Shown here one piece after another: positions 27,772 to 35,993 of a stretch of DNA of 64,000 nucleotides. Every line of letters starts with the position of its first letter. Position 1 is the stretch's first letter. The position numbers and the translations under genes are program-made. Source of the stretch: Acidobacteriaceae bacterium KBS 83. GTDB lineage: Bacteria; Acidobacteriota; Terriglobia; Terriglobales; Acidobacteriaceae. Location: the NCBI GenBank assembly GCA_000381585.1, contig KB906735.1, positions 542,836 through 606,835 on the forward strand. The letters are read 5' to 3'. Under the pieces are notes generated by a model, which did no database searches, was not told the DNA's origin, and saw nothing but the letters and a program-made list of their open reading frames with translations.

Positions 27772-29112
27772 GTGCCGCGCTCTCTGGTCCATGGATACAA
27801 CTTGCAAGCAACGGAAGATAAAAACGGTATTGATGTGCTCGTGATTGGCGGTGGTCTTGCCGGCCTGGCGACGTCCATTCATGTAGCACGCGCGGGTTTG
27901 AGAGTGACCTGTGTCCAGAGCGACGAGCTTCGTTCGGACCTTGTCGGGGAGTCTTTGGATTGGTCAGCACCGGACCTGCTGAAAGCCATCGGGCTGCCGA
28001 CCAATATGTTAATGCAGCGTGGAATTGCGACTATCAAGCAGCATGTCACGCTCCGGCTTCTCGATGGATCGGAGCGTCACTATGTTCCCGGCACATGGTT
28101 GGCCGGATTTCCCTTCAACGTTTGTCTCGACACAATTCATGTCGATCGCGAGGCACTGGCCCAGGTCATTGGAGATTTGGCCGAACGGGAACGAGTGCAC
28201 GTGATTTCGGATCAAGTGATCCGGGTAGAAGAGAAAGCTAGACGCATCCTTTCTGTGGTGACAAAGCGAGGCCTACAGTTGCACGCCAGGTGGTTCGTAG
28301 ATGCGTCCGGCGGTACAACTCGTCTCCTCGCAAGGACTTTCTCCCTGCCCTCCCGCGAATACGGCCCAGGCAAGGTTGCAATGTGGGATTACTTTTCGGT
28401 TACAGGTCCCACCGTTGAGGGAACCACGCTCTACTGCGCTTCGTCAGCGAAGTACATGGACTGGATCTGGCAAATTCCGATTCGGCCTGGCTTGGTGAGC
28501 GTCGGTTGCGTCTCGACTGGGGAGGCGATAAAACAGCAGCGTCAGAGTGGTTTGAACGTACCGCAGATCTATGAGGCAAGGCTCAAGGAATTTCCCGCAC
28601 TTGCATCGCTGCTGACAGCAGCGGGACCGGTCGCTCCACGGGTGACTTCGTTTCGATGCCGCGTTCACAAACGGGTGAGCGGCCCGAACTGGCTGATCGT
28701 GGGAGAGGCGGCTTCCATGGTCGATCCGATGACGGCCAACGGCGTAACCGCGGCACTTCGCCATGCACAGGAGGCCGCGGCCTTACTCATACGCAACCGG
28801 AATGCCTCGCGGCTTCCCAGGCCGGCCGCAGCGGCCTATTCCAGGCGGGTCACAGACATTGCGGCGTTCTTCAATAACCTCATCGAAAAGATCGTTTATG
28901 AAAGAGACATCCGTGCCCATGTTGGGGTGCTGGTCGCTGGAGACGTCTACACCATCCCTGCGTGGCTGATGAATCTCTTCTACTCTCGGATTCGGCCGAA
29001 GGGGGTCATCGCAACTGCTTGTTTCGGCATGGTGCTGTGTTTCCTGCGCTGCGGTGCGGCCACCTTTTCACGGTTCTGCCGCGTTCGTGCCGCCGCGCCG
29101 ACGCCCGATTAA
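27772..29112 (+). CDS. Flavin-dependent halogenase-like FAD oxidoreductase
   Basis: A 446-residue FAD protein. The dinucleotide-binding motif is DVLVIGGGLAGLATSIHVAR. The LVGESLDWSAPDLLKAIGLP segment matches the GES..P..L..LG pattern of halogenase/geranylgeranyl-reductase-like flavoproteins. WIWQIP at 231-236 fits the WxWxIP motif of flavin-dependent halogenases, and Lys89 in GIATIKQHVTL is at about the position of the catalytic lysine. The late VGEAASMVDPMTANGVTAAL forms the FAD pyrophosphate site. Halogenase activity is inferred; a reductase or hydroxylase is possible. The GTG start has no clear ribosome site; TTGACT and a weak -10 lie just upstream. The flanking transporter genes do not form a biosynthetic cluster. 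Confidence 0.7.
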   Translation: MPRSLVHGYNLQATEDKNGIDVLVIGGGLAGLATSIHVARAGLRVTCVQSDELRSDLVGESLDWSAPDLLKAIGLPTNMLMQRGIATIKQHVTLRLLDGSERHYVPGTWLAGFPFNVCLDTIHVDREALAQVIGDLAERERVHVISDQVIRVEEKARRILSVVTKRGLQLHARWFVDASGGTTRLLARTFSLPSREYGPGKVAMWDYFSVTGPTVEGTTLYCASSAKYMDWIWQIPIRPGLVSVGCVSTGEAIKQQRQSGLNVPQIYEARLKEFPALASLLTAAGPVAPRVTSFRCRVHKRVSGPNWLIVGEAASMVDPMTANGVTAALRHAQEAAALLIRNRNASRLPRPAAAAYSRRVTDIAAFFNNLIEKIVYERDIRAHVGVLVAGDVYTIPAWLMNLFYSRIRPKGVIATACFGMVLCFLRCGAATFSRFCRVRAAAPTPD

Positions 29113-29961
29113 AATGGACAAGCAGTAGCGCTTCTCGAGCATTGGCAAACCAGATAGCGAACTGCTCTTGCGCACCGAACGCCATCCGCTGTGCAGGAAT
29201 TATGGTTTTTTCGTGGACCCGGCGTAGTGTCTCACGACTGGGCAGCGCGAACGCACAGCCATCAGTCTTGACCAGAGATTACCTAGCGCCGATTTCATGC
29301 GGGAAGGTATATCACTCCCGTCAGATCACTGTCCTTCATCCATTCGGTTGATTTTGCGCTCAAACTTCAACCTTATGGGACCCGATTTGGCCTGCGAAGA
29401 GCTGGCATCTTCCTCGAAGTCCGAATGACCCCGCCAACGCACTCCATCTTGACCGGCTCAAACCCTTGCTTGACCACCTACTTGCCATCCATTCGGCCGT
29501 CGGAACTCCGCAACAATGCTAGGCAGTAACTCACCGGACGCATAAGCCCTTCAGCGATTCTTCGCACGCCGCTCAGGCACCGGGTCGCGCGGTCCATTCT
29601 TCATAGCGTTCGCAACCCTGAGACGCACCCTGGATCTGGAAAAACTGTCAGTAGAAATATCCTGGTGTGTGGCGCATCATATGGGTCTCGATGGGTCGCT
29701 CGTGTTTCAACTTCAAAAGAATTCACCAGGCCGAGTCAAGGAAAACGAGGAGTCGGCAAGCGCCGCGCTCGTCTCGGCCCCTTGTCAGACCGGCCTTCTC
29801 CGACCGGACCGCGCGGTCGCACCGATAGACCGGTCGCACCGTTGATGTGAAACGGACCACCTCGTTCACCCACTATCCAATGCAAGTAATATCCACAGGC
29901 ACGAACTTGCATCTAACCCCGCGAACTCTCTACCTCGATGGAAGAGAAGGAGATTGCTGTC
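29113..29961. other. Gene-poor 849-bp stretch with a relic of kdsA and short repeats
   Basis: No intact gene is seen. It contains the degenerate kdsA 3' copy (listed separately), an 11-bp direct repeat CGGTCGCACCG near 29814-29841, and the palindrome GACCGCGCGGTC at 29807-29818. The last 20 bases carry AAGGAGA, the ribosome site of the next gene. The rest looks like decayed sequence. Confidence 0.6.
29404..29497 (+). pseudogene. Degenerate copy of the kdsA 3' end
   Basis: Two blocks match kdsA. Block 29404-29422 matches 25968-25986 with one difference. Block 29433-29497 matches 26019-26083 at 57 of 65 positions, counted by eye, including an unbroken CTCAAACCCTTGCTTG. The 32 kdsA bases between the blocks are replaced by 10. 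The remnant is out of frame and cannot code. It lies 3.4 kb downstream in the same orientation, so the TauE/SafE operon and halogenase-like gene are flanked by direct repeats. Confidence 0.85.
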
Positions 29962-31140
29962 ATGCGTACCTTTTTGTCTGCCTGCCTGATCGCTCCGCTG
30001 TTGACGCAAGTTGCAACTGCTCAGGTTACTTCCCCTGAAGCCGAGGCGGTCCAGTCCTCCACCACTAGCTCACCCGTCGCATTCATCTACGTCTCGAACA
30101 ATCCCAACAACAGCAGCACCAACGAGATCCGGGCCTTCGCTGCGGCCGCGAACGGCAAGCTCACTCCCGTGCCCGGGTCGCCCTTCCGCGATGACATCAC
30201 CAACATGGCGGTCAATGGAAAATACCTCTTCGGCTCCACGCGTAACGGCATTTACATCGCCGAGTTCTTGATCGGATCCAAAGGCGCGCTCCATTGGACG
30301 AAGTCAACCGACATCGTTCAGTTCAACCAGGGTGACTGCGGAAACTCGGGCCCGTTGTTCTTCGATCACACCGGCACAAGCCTGTATGACCTGGAGTTCT
30401 TCAGCGATTGCTCGAACAATTCCTATCATTCACTCGCCGTTAACAAATCCAACGGAAGCCTGCAGCACCTTAGCGCAACCTTCGGCGATGCGTGGCTGAA
30501 TCTTCCGGCAACCTTCATTGGCAACAACATTTATGCCTATAGCGCAGTATGCCTGGGCAATCTCTATTGGGAAATTAGCGGTTACAAGCGCAGCAGCAAT
30601 GGATTGCTGAGCCCGATCGCTATCAATGCGCCGACGCCGGCTCGCAAAGCTGGTGACTTCTGGTGTCCCTCGCAAACTGCAGCGGACCCGGCCAACCACG
30701 TAGCCATCACCATGCAGGCGGTCGATCAGAATTTCAGTCCGGATGGTCCACCGCGGCTTGCGACGTACACCGCGGACAACTCTGGAAATCTCCACACGGC
30801 GAGCACTCCCGCAAACATGCCTCAGACCGCCGTCGGCACCGTGACCGATCTCAAGATGGCGCCCTCGGGCAAGCTGCTTGCGGTTGGTGGAACGGCGGGG
30901 CTGCAGGTCTTCCACTTCAACGGCAGCAGCCCCATCACTCACGGTACCGGCCTGCTCACGAAGAGCCCAGTCAGTCAGTTCTTCTGGGACAACAGCAACC
31001 ATCTCTACGCCATCAGTCAGTCCGCCGGAAAACTCTTCGTATTCACAGTAACGCCCACCAGCGCAACTGCGGCGCCCGGCTCGCCGTACACCATCGCTCG
31101 CCCACAGAATATAGCCGTTCAGCCGGAGACGCCCAGATAA
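29962..31140 (+). CDS. Secreted beta-propeller-like protein (lactonase-fold type)
   Basis: 392 residues from ATG 29962, which follows AAGGAGA at 9-base spacing; an upstream in-frame ATG at 29938 has no such site. Signal peptide MRTFLSACLIAPLLTQVATAQ. Repeats resemble YVSNNPNNSS..I.AF....GKLTPVPGSPF, a pattern typical of 6-phosphogluconolactonase-like acidobacterial propellers, with later blades KLFVFTVTPTSATAAPGSPY and GLQVFHFNGSS. Six to seven blades fit the length. Enzymatic activity is unproven. It converges on a phosphoesterase gene with a hairpin between them. Confidence 0.8.
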   Translation: MRTFLSACLIAPLLTQVATAQVTSPEAEAVQSSTTSSPVAFIYVSNNPNNSSTNEIRAFAAAANGKLTPVPGSPFRDDITNMAVNGKYLFGSTRNGIYIAEFLIGSKGALHWTKSTDIVQFNQGDCGNSGPLFFDHTGTSLYDLEFFSDCSNNSYHSLAVNKSNGSLQHLSATFGDAWLNLPATFIGNNIYAYSAVCLGNLYWEISGYKRSSNGLLSPIAINAPTPARKAGDFWCPSQTAADPANHVAITMQAVDQNFSPDGPPRLATYTADNSGNLHTASTPANMPQTAVGTVTDLKMAPSGKLLAVGGTAGLQVFHFNGSSPITHGTGLLTKSPVSQFFWDNSNHLYAISQSAGKLFVFTVTPTSATAAPGSPYTIARPQNIAVQPETPR

Positions 31141-31164
31141 GAAGCAATCCGGATAGCAGCAATG

Positions 31165-31196
31165 CGAGAGGAGGACACATGTCCACCCTCCTCTCG
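31165..31196. terminator. Hairpin between convergent genes (possible bidirectional terminator)
   Basis: Perfect 10-bp stem CGAGAGGAGG / CCTCCTCTCG with a 12-base loop, placed between the propeller stop at 31140 and the phosphoesterase stop at 31210. There is no long T tract on either side, so it may be a Rho-assisted or weak terminator. Confidence 0.55.
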
Positions 31197-31209
31197 TCAT
31201 CTCGACTCG

Positions 31210-32166
31210 CTATGGCAGCCCGTTAAAGAGATCCCTCAAATCGTTCGCGCTCGCCGCATTCCCCAGCAGTGGACCCACGTGGAATATCTCTTCCAGCGTC
31301 CGCAGCAGAGAGCTGTGCGTGTAACGGATCTCGTTTCTATATCCCCGCTTCACACCTTGCCCCAGGGCAAGAAATGGAATCGGCCCGTCGCCATTGGCTG
31401 CTTCATCGGTGGCAAGGAACACAACCACGTGACCCTGCTTGTATTGCGCGGAGTTGAATATCCCCGGCAGAAAGCTCCGCAACCACCCATCGATATGCGC
31501 GACCTCATTGCCGCCGCAGCTGTCGTGGCCGTCGTGGCAGATATTGGGCGTGATGAAGTTGTATCTTCCGATTGCGCCTCGCTGGAGGTCGCCCTGCAGC
31601 TCACTCATCGGCCTTACATGCTGTATGCAATAGGACGAGTGAATATTTCCGCCATTCGTCACATCGCTGAAATAGACGTATGGCTCGTGCTTCGTCTGAT
31701 ACAGTCCTCCACTCTCAGTCGTCAGTGGACAGATATTCCCAGAGATAGATTCGGCGTACGCTCGCCACGGTATTCCTGCATTCTGCAGAAGGTTGCTCAG
31801 ATGATCATGCGTGCTCTGGCTATGCTGGCTCGGCGGCCCATCGTCACGGATCCCGAAGCTCTTGCCCGCTTCCATCCAGAGATAATTCGGGAGGCTGGGA
31901 TGATTCCCTGGCGGATTGAAGTAGTTGTTAGCCACCGCGGCCATCGGGAAGAGCGTGTGATTGATATAGGGCGCTTCGGGGCTTCCGTACACGCCACCCG
32001 TGCCGACCGCGTTCTTGTTCTCGATGACGATCAGAAAGACGATGGGCCTATTCGACTGGGCAGCAGCTTGAGCCTGCGCCCACGAGAGCGGGGAGAGCGG
32101 AGCCAGCGCCAGAAGGGCAGAAGAGAGAAACCTCGTCACGCTTCGCGGAGCGATGGACAGTTGCAT
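31210..32166 (-). CDS. Secreted phosphoesterase family protein (acid phosphatase/phospholipase C-like)
   Basis: 318 residues with a signal peptide ending near WAQAQAAAQS. The phosphoesterase fold (PF04185 type) is seen from FLIVIENKNAVGTGGVYGSP, the metal-ligand region with ENKN, then HPSLPNYLWMEAGKSFGI with the nucleophile region, and later VVVFLATDEAANGDGPIPFLALG and YTHSSLLRTLEEIF near the end. Such enzymes cleave phosphomonoesters or phospholipid head groups outside the cytoplasm. GGAGG lies 8 bases before the ATG. No partner gene is apparent; the cytochrome gene ends 414 bp upstream on the same strand. Confidence 0.85.
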   Translation of the reverse strand: MQLSIAPRSVTRFLSSALLALAPLSPLSWAQAQAAAQSNRPIVFLIVIENKNAVGTGGVYGSPEAPYINHTLFPMAAVANNYFNPPGNHPSLPNYLWMEAGKSFGIRDDGPPSQHSQSTHDHLSNLLQNAGIPWRAYAESISGNICPLTTESGGLYQTKHEPYVYFSDVTNGGNIHSSYCIQHVRPMSELQGDLQRGAIGRYNFITPNICHDGHDSCGGNEVAHIDGWLRSFLPGIFNSAQYKQGHVVVFLATDEAANGDGPIPFLALGQGVKRGYRNEIRYTHSSLLRTLEEIFHVGPLLGNAASANDLRDLFNGLP

Positions 32167-32580
32167 AATGAAACCTCCGTTTCATGCTGTCCTCACGATC
32201 CAACGATCAAACCTGCAGCAGCCGCGCAGTCTTCATCCCAATAACAATCCATCGTATGGGCAAACAATTAAGAACTCCTGAATGGCTGAGATAGACCTCC
32301 CTGCTGACAAAACTGGGAATGCGACCTTCGGTCCAAAAACATTCATGCGAGCGTGAACTATCTTTCAGCAGGCTCGGCAAAATTGCATAGATAGGCCGCC
32401 CAACTCGCTCCCCGGAGAGCAAAAACTGCATCCTGCACACGGCACTGCGGCATTCGCGTGGGATTCGAGTGACGCAGACTGTTACTCGAATGAGCCGAAA
32501 AAATTACAGAAACTTAATTACTTTTCCGGTTGGCTCGGCAGGACGCGTTAGCGATAACTCGTCCATTCATAGCTCTGCTT
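32167..32580. other. 414-bp intergenic region, no gene seen
   Basis: Between the phosphoesterase start and the stop of the cytochrome gene, both on the minus strand. It contains A/T-rich patches (for example around 32500-32525) and the phosphoesterase ribosome site at its edge. I find no coding frame with a plausible start, no hairpin with a T tract and no paired promoter hexamers worth naming. Confidence 0.5.
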
Positions 32581-33411
32581 TCACTTACCCGCGCTATCTC
32601 GCAGGAAGCGAATCAAATCCTGTCGCTCCTGTGGCTTTGCCACGTGAAACTCCATGTTGTTGCCGGGAACCAGTGCATCCGGATCAGCGAGCCACTGCTC
32701 CAGCGTCCTCTCGTTCCACACGATATGCGCCTTCGCAAGCGCCGGCGAATAGTCAAACCCCGCCAGTGATCCGGAAGCTCTCCCAAAGACTCCGCGCAGC
32801 CGCGGCCCTTCGCGGTTCTGCTCCATCGCGTGACATCCTGTGCATCGTCTCTCGAAAACATCCCTGCCGCGCATCCCATCGCCTTCCGTCACGATCTGCC
32901 CGGGCGAATCCGATACTCGCACTAACCTCCCGCGCGACCACTCATTCAGGGCAGCTACATCTGTATCCGTGATAGTGGCGTTACGGTGAATCACACGATA
33001 CTGCAGCGGCGGCATCGCGCGCCTCTTCACCAGGGTCGCTATCTCTGCCTTGAACACCTCCTGTTCTTCGGCGGAATACTGTTCCCAAAGGGACAGGTCC
33101 ATCGCATTTCGCGCCTCGACGATATCTCGCTCCATCAACCACGATATCGGCGCGAATCGGCCGTACAGCGGAGCCCGCGTCTGGGCCGAATGACAGTCCG
33201 CGCATTTCGTCGTCAGCATTTCGCGCACCGCTGGAGGCACGCCTGCATGTTCCATGATCACCCGCGGTTCATATCTCGGCCCCGGCCCATACAAACCTGC
33301 GTTCCCGAATGGATGAGCGCGGCCAAGCAGGAGCGACGAGAGCGCACCGACCAATGCGCCCGCGCAGATCACGATGGCGCGTCCAAGGCCGGTGATTTTA
33401 AGACCGGTCAT
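32581..33411 (-). CDS. Membrane-anchored cytochrome with haem-binding domain and class I cytochrome c fused
   Basis: 276 residues. An N-terminal membrane anchor (AIVICAGALVGALSSLLLG) is followed by a haem-binding domain with CADCH at 70-74 and the SWLMERDIVEARNAMDLSLW signature of the Haem_bd family. A second haem site, CTGCH at 190-194, lies in a mono-haem cytochrome c domain with GPRLRGVFGRASGSLAGFDY and a Met ligand likely in PGNNMEFHV. Thus two c-type haems sit on one polypeptide, probably in the periplasm. The ATG overlaps the stop of the metallophosphoesterase gene by four bases (ATGA), so the two are co-translated. Expression is probably ECF-controlled through the shared promoter. Confidence 0.88.
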   Translation of the reverse strand: MTGLKITGLGRAIVICAGALVGALSSLLLGRAHPFGNAGLYGPGPRYEPRVIMEHAGVPPAVREMLTTKCADCHSAQTRAPLYGRFAPISWLMERDIVEARNAMDLSLWEQYSAEEQEVFKAEIATLVKRRAMPPLQYRVIHRNATITDTDVAALNEWSRGRLVRVSDSPGQIVTEGDGMRGRDVFERRCTGCHAMEQNREGPRLRGVFGRASGSLAGFDYSPALAKAHIVWNERTLEQWLADPDALVPGNNMEFHVAKPQERQDLIRFLRDSAGK

Positions 33412-34439
33412 GCCTTCTCCGCCAGCGAGGAGTCCACGATCGCCAGGTGGCTCTGCCGCGCAATGTAGCGGACCTTCGTGACGCCCAGCACGCTCTCGAG
33501 CTTTCCAGCCGGAACCACCATGGGCCCCGCGTGGGACGCACTGCCCGGTGCCGGCTGGGGAAAGGCCGTCGATGTCGCTGTGTGGAAGGCAATGTTTCCT
33601 TCCACCTTTTGCACCGTCTGATGGATGTGCCCATTTAGCACAGTGACGGAACCAAAGCGCCGCAGATATGAAAGCGCCTCCGCGCCATCCTGCGTTCCCC
33701 AACCCCATTCCGGATACACCATCCACAGCGGAATGTGCGCGAAGATCACAATCGGCGTCGAAGCGGAGCGTGAGGCCAGATCACTCTTCAGCCACGCAAG
33801 TTGCGCCGGACCCAGTTTGCCCATGGCGTCGATCTGCAGCACATTGTTTAACCCAATAAAGTGCACGCCCTTGTGATCGAAGCTGTACCAGCCATTGCCG
33901 ACAGTGCCTTTGCCGAATCGCTCACGATACAGTGCGCCATCGTCGAGCGCCGTATCGTGCTCGCCCGGGACATAGAAGGTTTGGCCGGCTTTCGCATCCT
34001 TGATGATCTGCTGTGCCGTGTCGAACTCGGCTGCCTTCGACGACTGCGTGATATCGCCGGTGTGCAGCAGCAGATCCGGCTTTACCGAGAGATCGTTGAT
34101 CTTGCCGATCGCCAGCTTCAGCGTTCCCGACACATCCTGATTCGCTGCCTTGTTGAAGCCGATATGGCTGTCGCTGATCTGAACAAAGCTGAATCCGGAT
34201 CCTGCATGGGCATGCGCCGCATTTCCACCCGCGGCTCCAGCCGCCGCGGCAAACAGCTTGGACGTCGGCACACCGCCTACCATCGTCCACACTAGTCCCG
34301 TGCCGGCCCACGCCATGCAACTCAGAAAGTTCCGCCGGTCAATTCCATCACTGGCTGCGGATTCGGGTTGTTTCGCTCCCACGGGTGTAGCCTTCGGCGT
34401 CTCCTCGGGCGTACGGTTAACATCTGGCTTATCTTTCAT
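33408..34439 (-). CDS. Tat-exported calcineurin-like metallophosphoesterase
   Basis: 343 residues from ATG 34439, which has GGAGG at 8-base spacing; an ATG five codons upstream is less likely. A twin-arginine signal (DRRNFLSCMAWAGTGLVW) shows folded export. The metallophosphoesterase core has FVQISDSHIGF (DxH), LLLHTGDITQ (GDxx), YVPGEHDTA (GxHD, where most relatives have GNHD), VIFAHIPLW and VLNGHIHQ (GHxH). Two metals would be bound and a phosphoester or cyclic nucleotide cleaved; the substrate is unknown. It is the first gene of an operon with the two-haem cytochrome, reading away from an ECF sigma gene through a promoter with GGAATAA. Confidence 0.9.
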   Translation of the reverse strand: MKDKPDVNRTPEETPKATPVGAKQPESAASDGIDRRNFLSCMAWAGTGLVWTMVGGVPTSKLFAAAAGAAGGNAAHAHAGSGFSFVQISDSHIGFNKAANQDVSGTLKLAIGKINDLSVKPDLLLHTGDITQSSKAAEFDTAQQIIKDAKAGQTFYVPGEHDTALDDGALYRERFGKGTVGNGWYSFDHKGVHFIGLNNVLQIDAMGKLGPAQLAWLKSDLASRSASTPIVIFAHIPLWMVYPEWGWGTQDGAEALSYLRRFGSVTVLNGHIHQTVQKVEGNIAFHTATSTAFPQPAPGSASHAGPMVVPAGKLESVLGVTKVRYIARQSHLAIVDSSLAEKA

Positions 34440-34458
34440 GAGTAATTCCTCCACCCAT

Positions 34459-34486
34459 GCAAACTGCGGGCTGCCGGACTTATTCC
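34459..34486 (-). promoter_or_regulatory. Candidate ECF promoter for the phosphoesterase-cytochrome operon
   Basis: On the minus strand this reads GGAATAA, 13 bases, then CAGTTTGC. The arrangement equals that of the divergent promoter for the sigma gene in hexamers and spacing. GGAAT is a typical -35 of ECF sigma factors. Confidence 0.65.
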
Positions 34487-34495
34487 GTCGCCGTG

Positions 34496-34525
34496 GGAAT
34501 AAACTCGCGAAAAATCAGTTTTCGT
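34496..34525 (+). promoter_or_regulatory. Candidate autoregulated ECF promoter for the sigma gene
   Basis: GGAATAA at 34496-34502, 13 bases, then CAGTTTTCGT. The same elements at the same spacing occur on the opposite strand nearby, which is strong internal support for one sigma factor using both. Confidence 0.65.
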
Positions 34526-34547
34526 GAGTAGGAGAGCCGGGAAAGGC

Positions 34548-35168
34548 ATGATGGCGCTGCTGCCCTGGGGCGTAAGCAAAACGAAGCGCACAGTCCATGA
34601 GAGTGTCGGTGGACCCTCTACATTCGAGGATCTGGCACTCCCGTTGCTTCCTGCGCTCTATAACGTAGCCTCCTGGCTCTCGCGCAATGCAACAGACGCG
34701 GAGGATCTTGTGCAGGAGACATTTCTGAAAGCACTTCGCGGATTCGATTCCTTTGAACCGGGCTCAAACTTCAAGGCGTGGATATTCCGCATATTGAGAA
34801 ATACCTACCTCACCTCACGCACAGGCCTTCGGGCACAGCGCACGGTCTCCCTCGACGAGCAGTTGGAAGAACAACGCGACTTCGGTCCGGCGATCTACCC
34901 GGAAGCAGCCATCGATCGATCGACTCCCGAAATAAACCTCATCCTCTCCGCGGATCGCGCCGCCCTTCACGACGCGATGGAAAAGCTCCCCGCGCCGCTG
35001 CTGGAAGTCATTCTCATGTGCGATGTGGAAGAGATGAAATACAAGGAGATTGCGTCGGTTCTCGATCTCCCCATCGGAACCGTGATGTCTCGCATTGCGC
35101 GCGCCCGTGCCGCCCTGCGAAAGTCGCTCGAAGCCGTTACCGCTTTGAACAGAGAGTCCCGCGCATGA
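34548..35168 (+). CDS. ECF-type RNA polymerase sigma factor
   Basis: 206 residues from ATG 34548 with GGGAAAGG just before it; a GTG eight codons upstream would leave the candidate promoter inside the gene. Sigma region 2 shows NATDAEDLVQETFLKALRGF and FKAWIFRILRNTYL. Region 4 shows MEKLPAPLLEVILMCDVEEM and YKEIASVLDLPIGTVMSRIA. The linker between them is fairly long. Its stop overlaps the anti-sigma gene (ATGA), the usual coupling for a sigma/anti-sigma pair. It probably directs transcription of its own operon and of the divergent phosphoesterase-cytochrome operon. Confidence 0.95.
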   Translation: MMALLPWGVSKTKRTVHESVGGPSTFEDLALPLLPALYNVASWLSRNATDAEDLVQETFLKALRGFDSFEPGSNFKAWIFRILRNTYLTSRTGLRAQRTVSLDEQLEEQRDFGPAIYPEAAIDRSTPEINLILSADRAALHDAMEKLPAPLLEVILMCDVEEMKYKEIASVLDLPIGTVMSRIARARAALRKSLEAVTALNRESRA

Positions 35169-35980
35169 CCACTCATCTTTCTGCCACCGTGCTCAACGCT
35201 CTCGTCGATGGTGAGCTCCCGGTCGAACAATTCGCTGCAACAAAACAGCATCTCGACCAGTGCCCCTCGTGCACCTCGAGCGCGCTCAGTCAGGCATTGC
35301 TGAAAACTGCTACCGCAAGGGCCGGCCAGAGATATACCCTGCCGCCTCAGTTGCAGGAGCGGCTGCGGCGCATTACATCGTCGCAGGAGTTGCATACCCC
35401 GCTCGACCGGCACGACTCTTCTGCGAAGATCTGGACGATGAGACGGATCGCCTCGTTGGCCTTGCCCATTGCGGCCGTCCTGTTGTTGCTTGTGTCGAGT
35501 TCTCTCCTTATGCAGAGGTATGGGAAGAACTCAGAGCGCGCCTCCATCGAGCAAGCTGCGCTCGTCGCACAAATCTTGGATCTGCACATCGCTACGCTGG
35601 CGTCAGATCAGCCGCCCGAGGTGATCTCCTCGGACCGCCATACCGTGAAGCCCTGGTTTCAGGGAAAGCTGCCCTTCAGCTTCAATCTTCCTGAGAATCT
35701 GCCCGCCGATACACACCTGGAGGGCGCCAACCTCACCTATCTCCACAATCGTGCAGTGGCGCAGCTTCTCTACAGCATCGGCCGCCATCGCGTTTCTGTA
35801 TTCATTCAGGAGCGGTCGCAGACTTCAACGACACAAAATCCACAGCAGGCGGAGCACTCGGGCTTTCACGTAACCGGCTTCGATACCAGCGATCTTGAAG
35901 TCACCGCGATCAGCGACGTAGATCCCTCGCGCTTGGCCGGTCTCGTACGAGCGATCGAAGAGGCACAGACGAAGCATTGA
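35165..35980 (+). CDS. Membrane-bound zinc-finger anti-sigma factor
   Basis: 271 residues. The N-terminal anti-sigma domain has the zinc ligands His29, Cys33 and Cys36 in HLDQCPSC (HxxxCxxC) after LNALVDGELP. One membrane helix follows at about 95-116 (ASLALPIAAVLLLLVSSSLL). The extracytoplasmic part (about 117-271) contains ISSDRHTVKPWFQGKLPFSF and later GGRHRV-like strands, and ends with LVRAIEEAQTKH. This domain resembles the sensor part of zf-HC2 transmembrane factors. The 4-base overlap with the sigma gene fixes the start. The likely job is to hold the sigma factor until an envelope or redox signal. Confidence 0.92.
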   Translation: MTTHLSATVLNALVDGELPVEQFAATKQHLDQCPSCTSSALSQALLKTATARAGQRYTLPPQLQERLRRITSSQELHTPLDRHDSSAKIWTMRRIASLALPIAAVLLLLVSSSLLMQRYGKNSERASIEQAALVAQILDLHIATLASDQPPEVISSDRHTVKPWFQGKLPFSFNLPENLPADTHLEGANLTYLHNRAVAQLLYSIGRHRVSVFIQERSQTSTTQNPQQAEHSGFHVTGFDTSDLEVTAISDVDPSRLAGLVRAIEEAQTKH

Positions 35981-35993
35981 CGAAGGGAGTGAC

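Noticed and set aside
26238-29112. Natural-product gene cluster around the halogenase-like gene
   Set aside because: No synthetase, carrier protein, tailoring set or resistance gene is present in the surrounding 10 kb.
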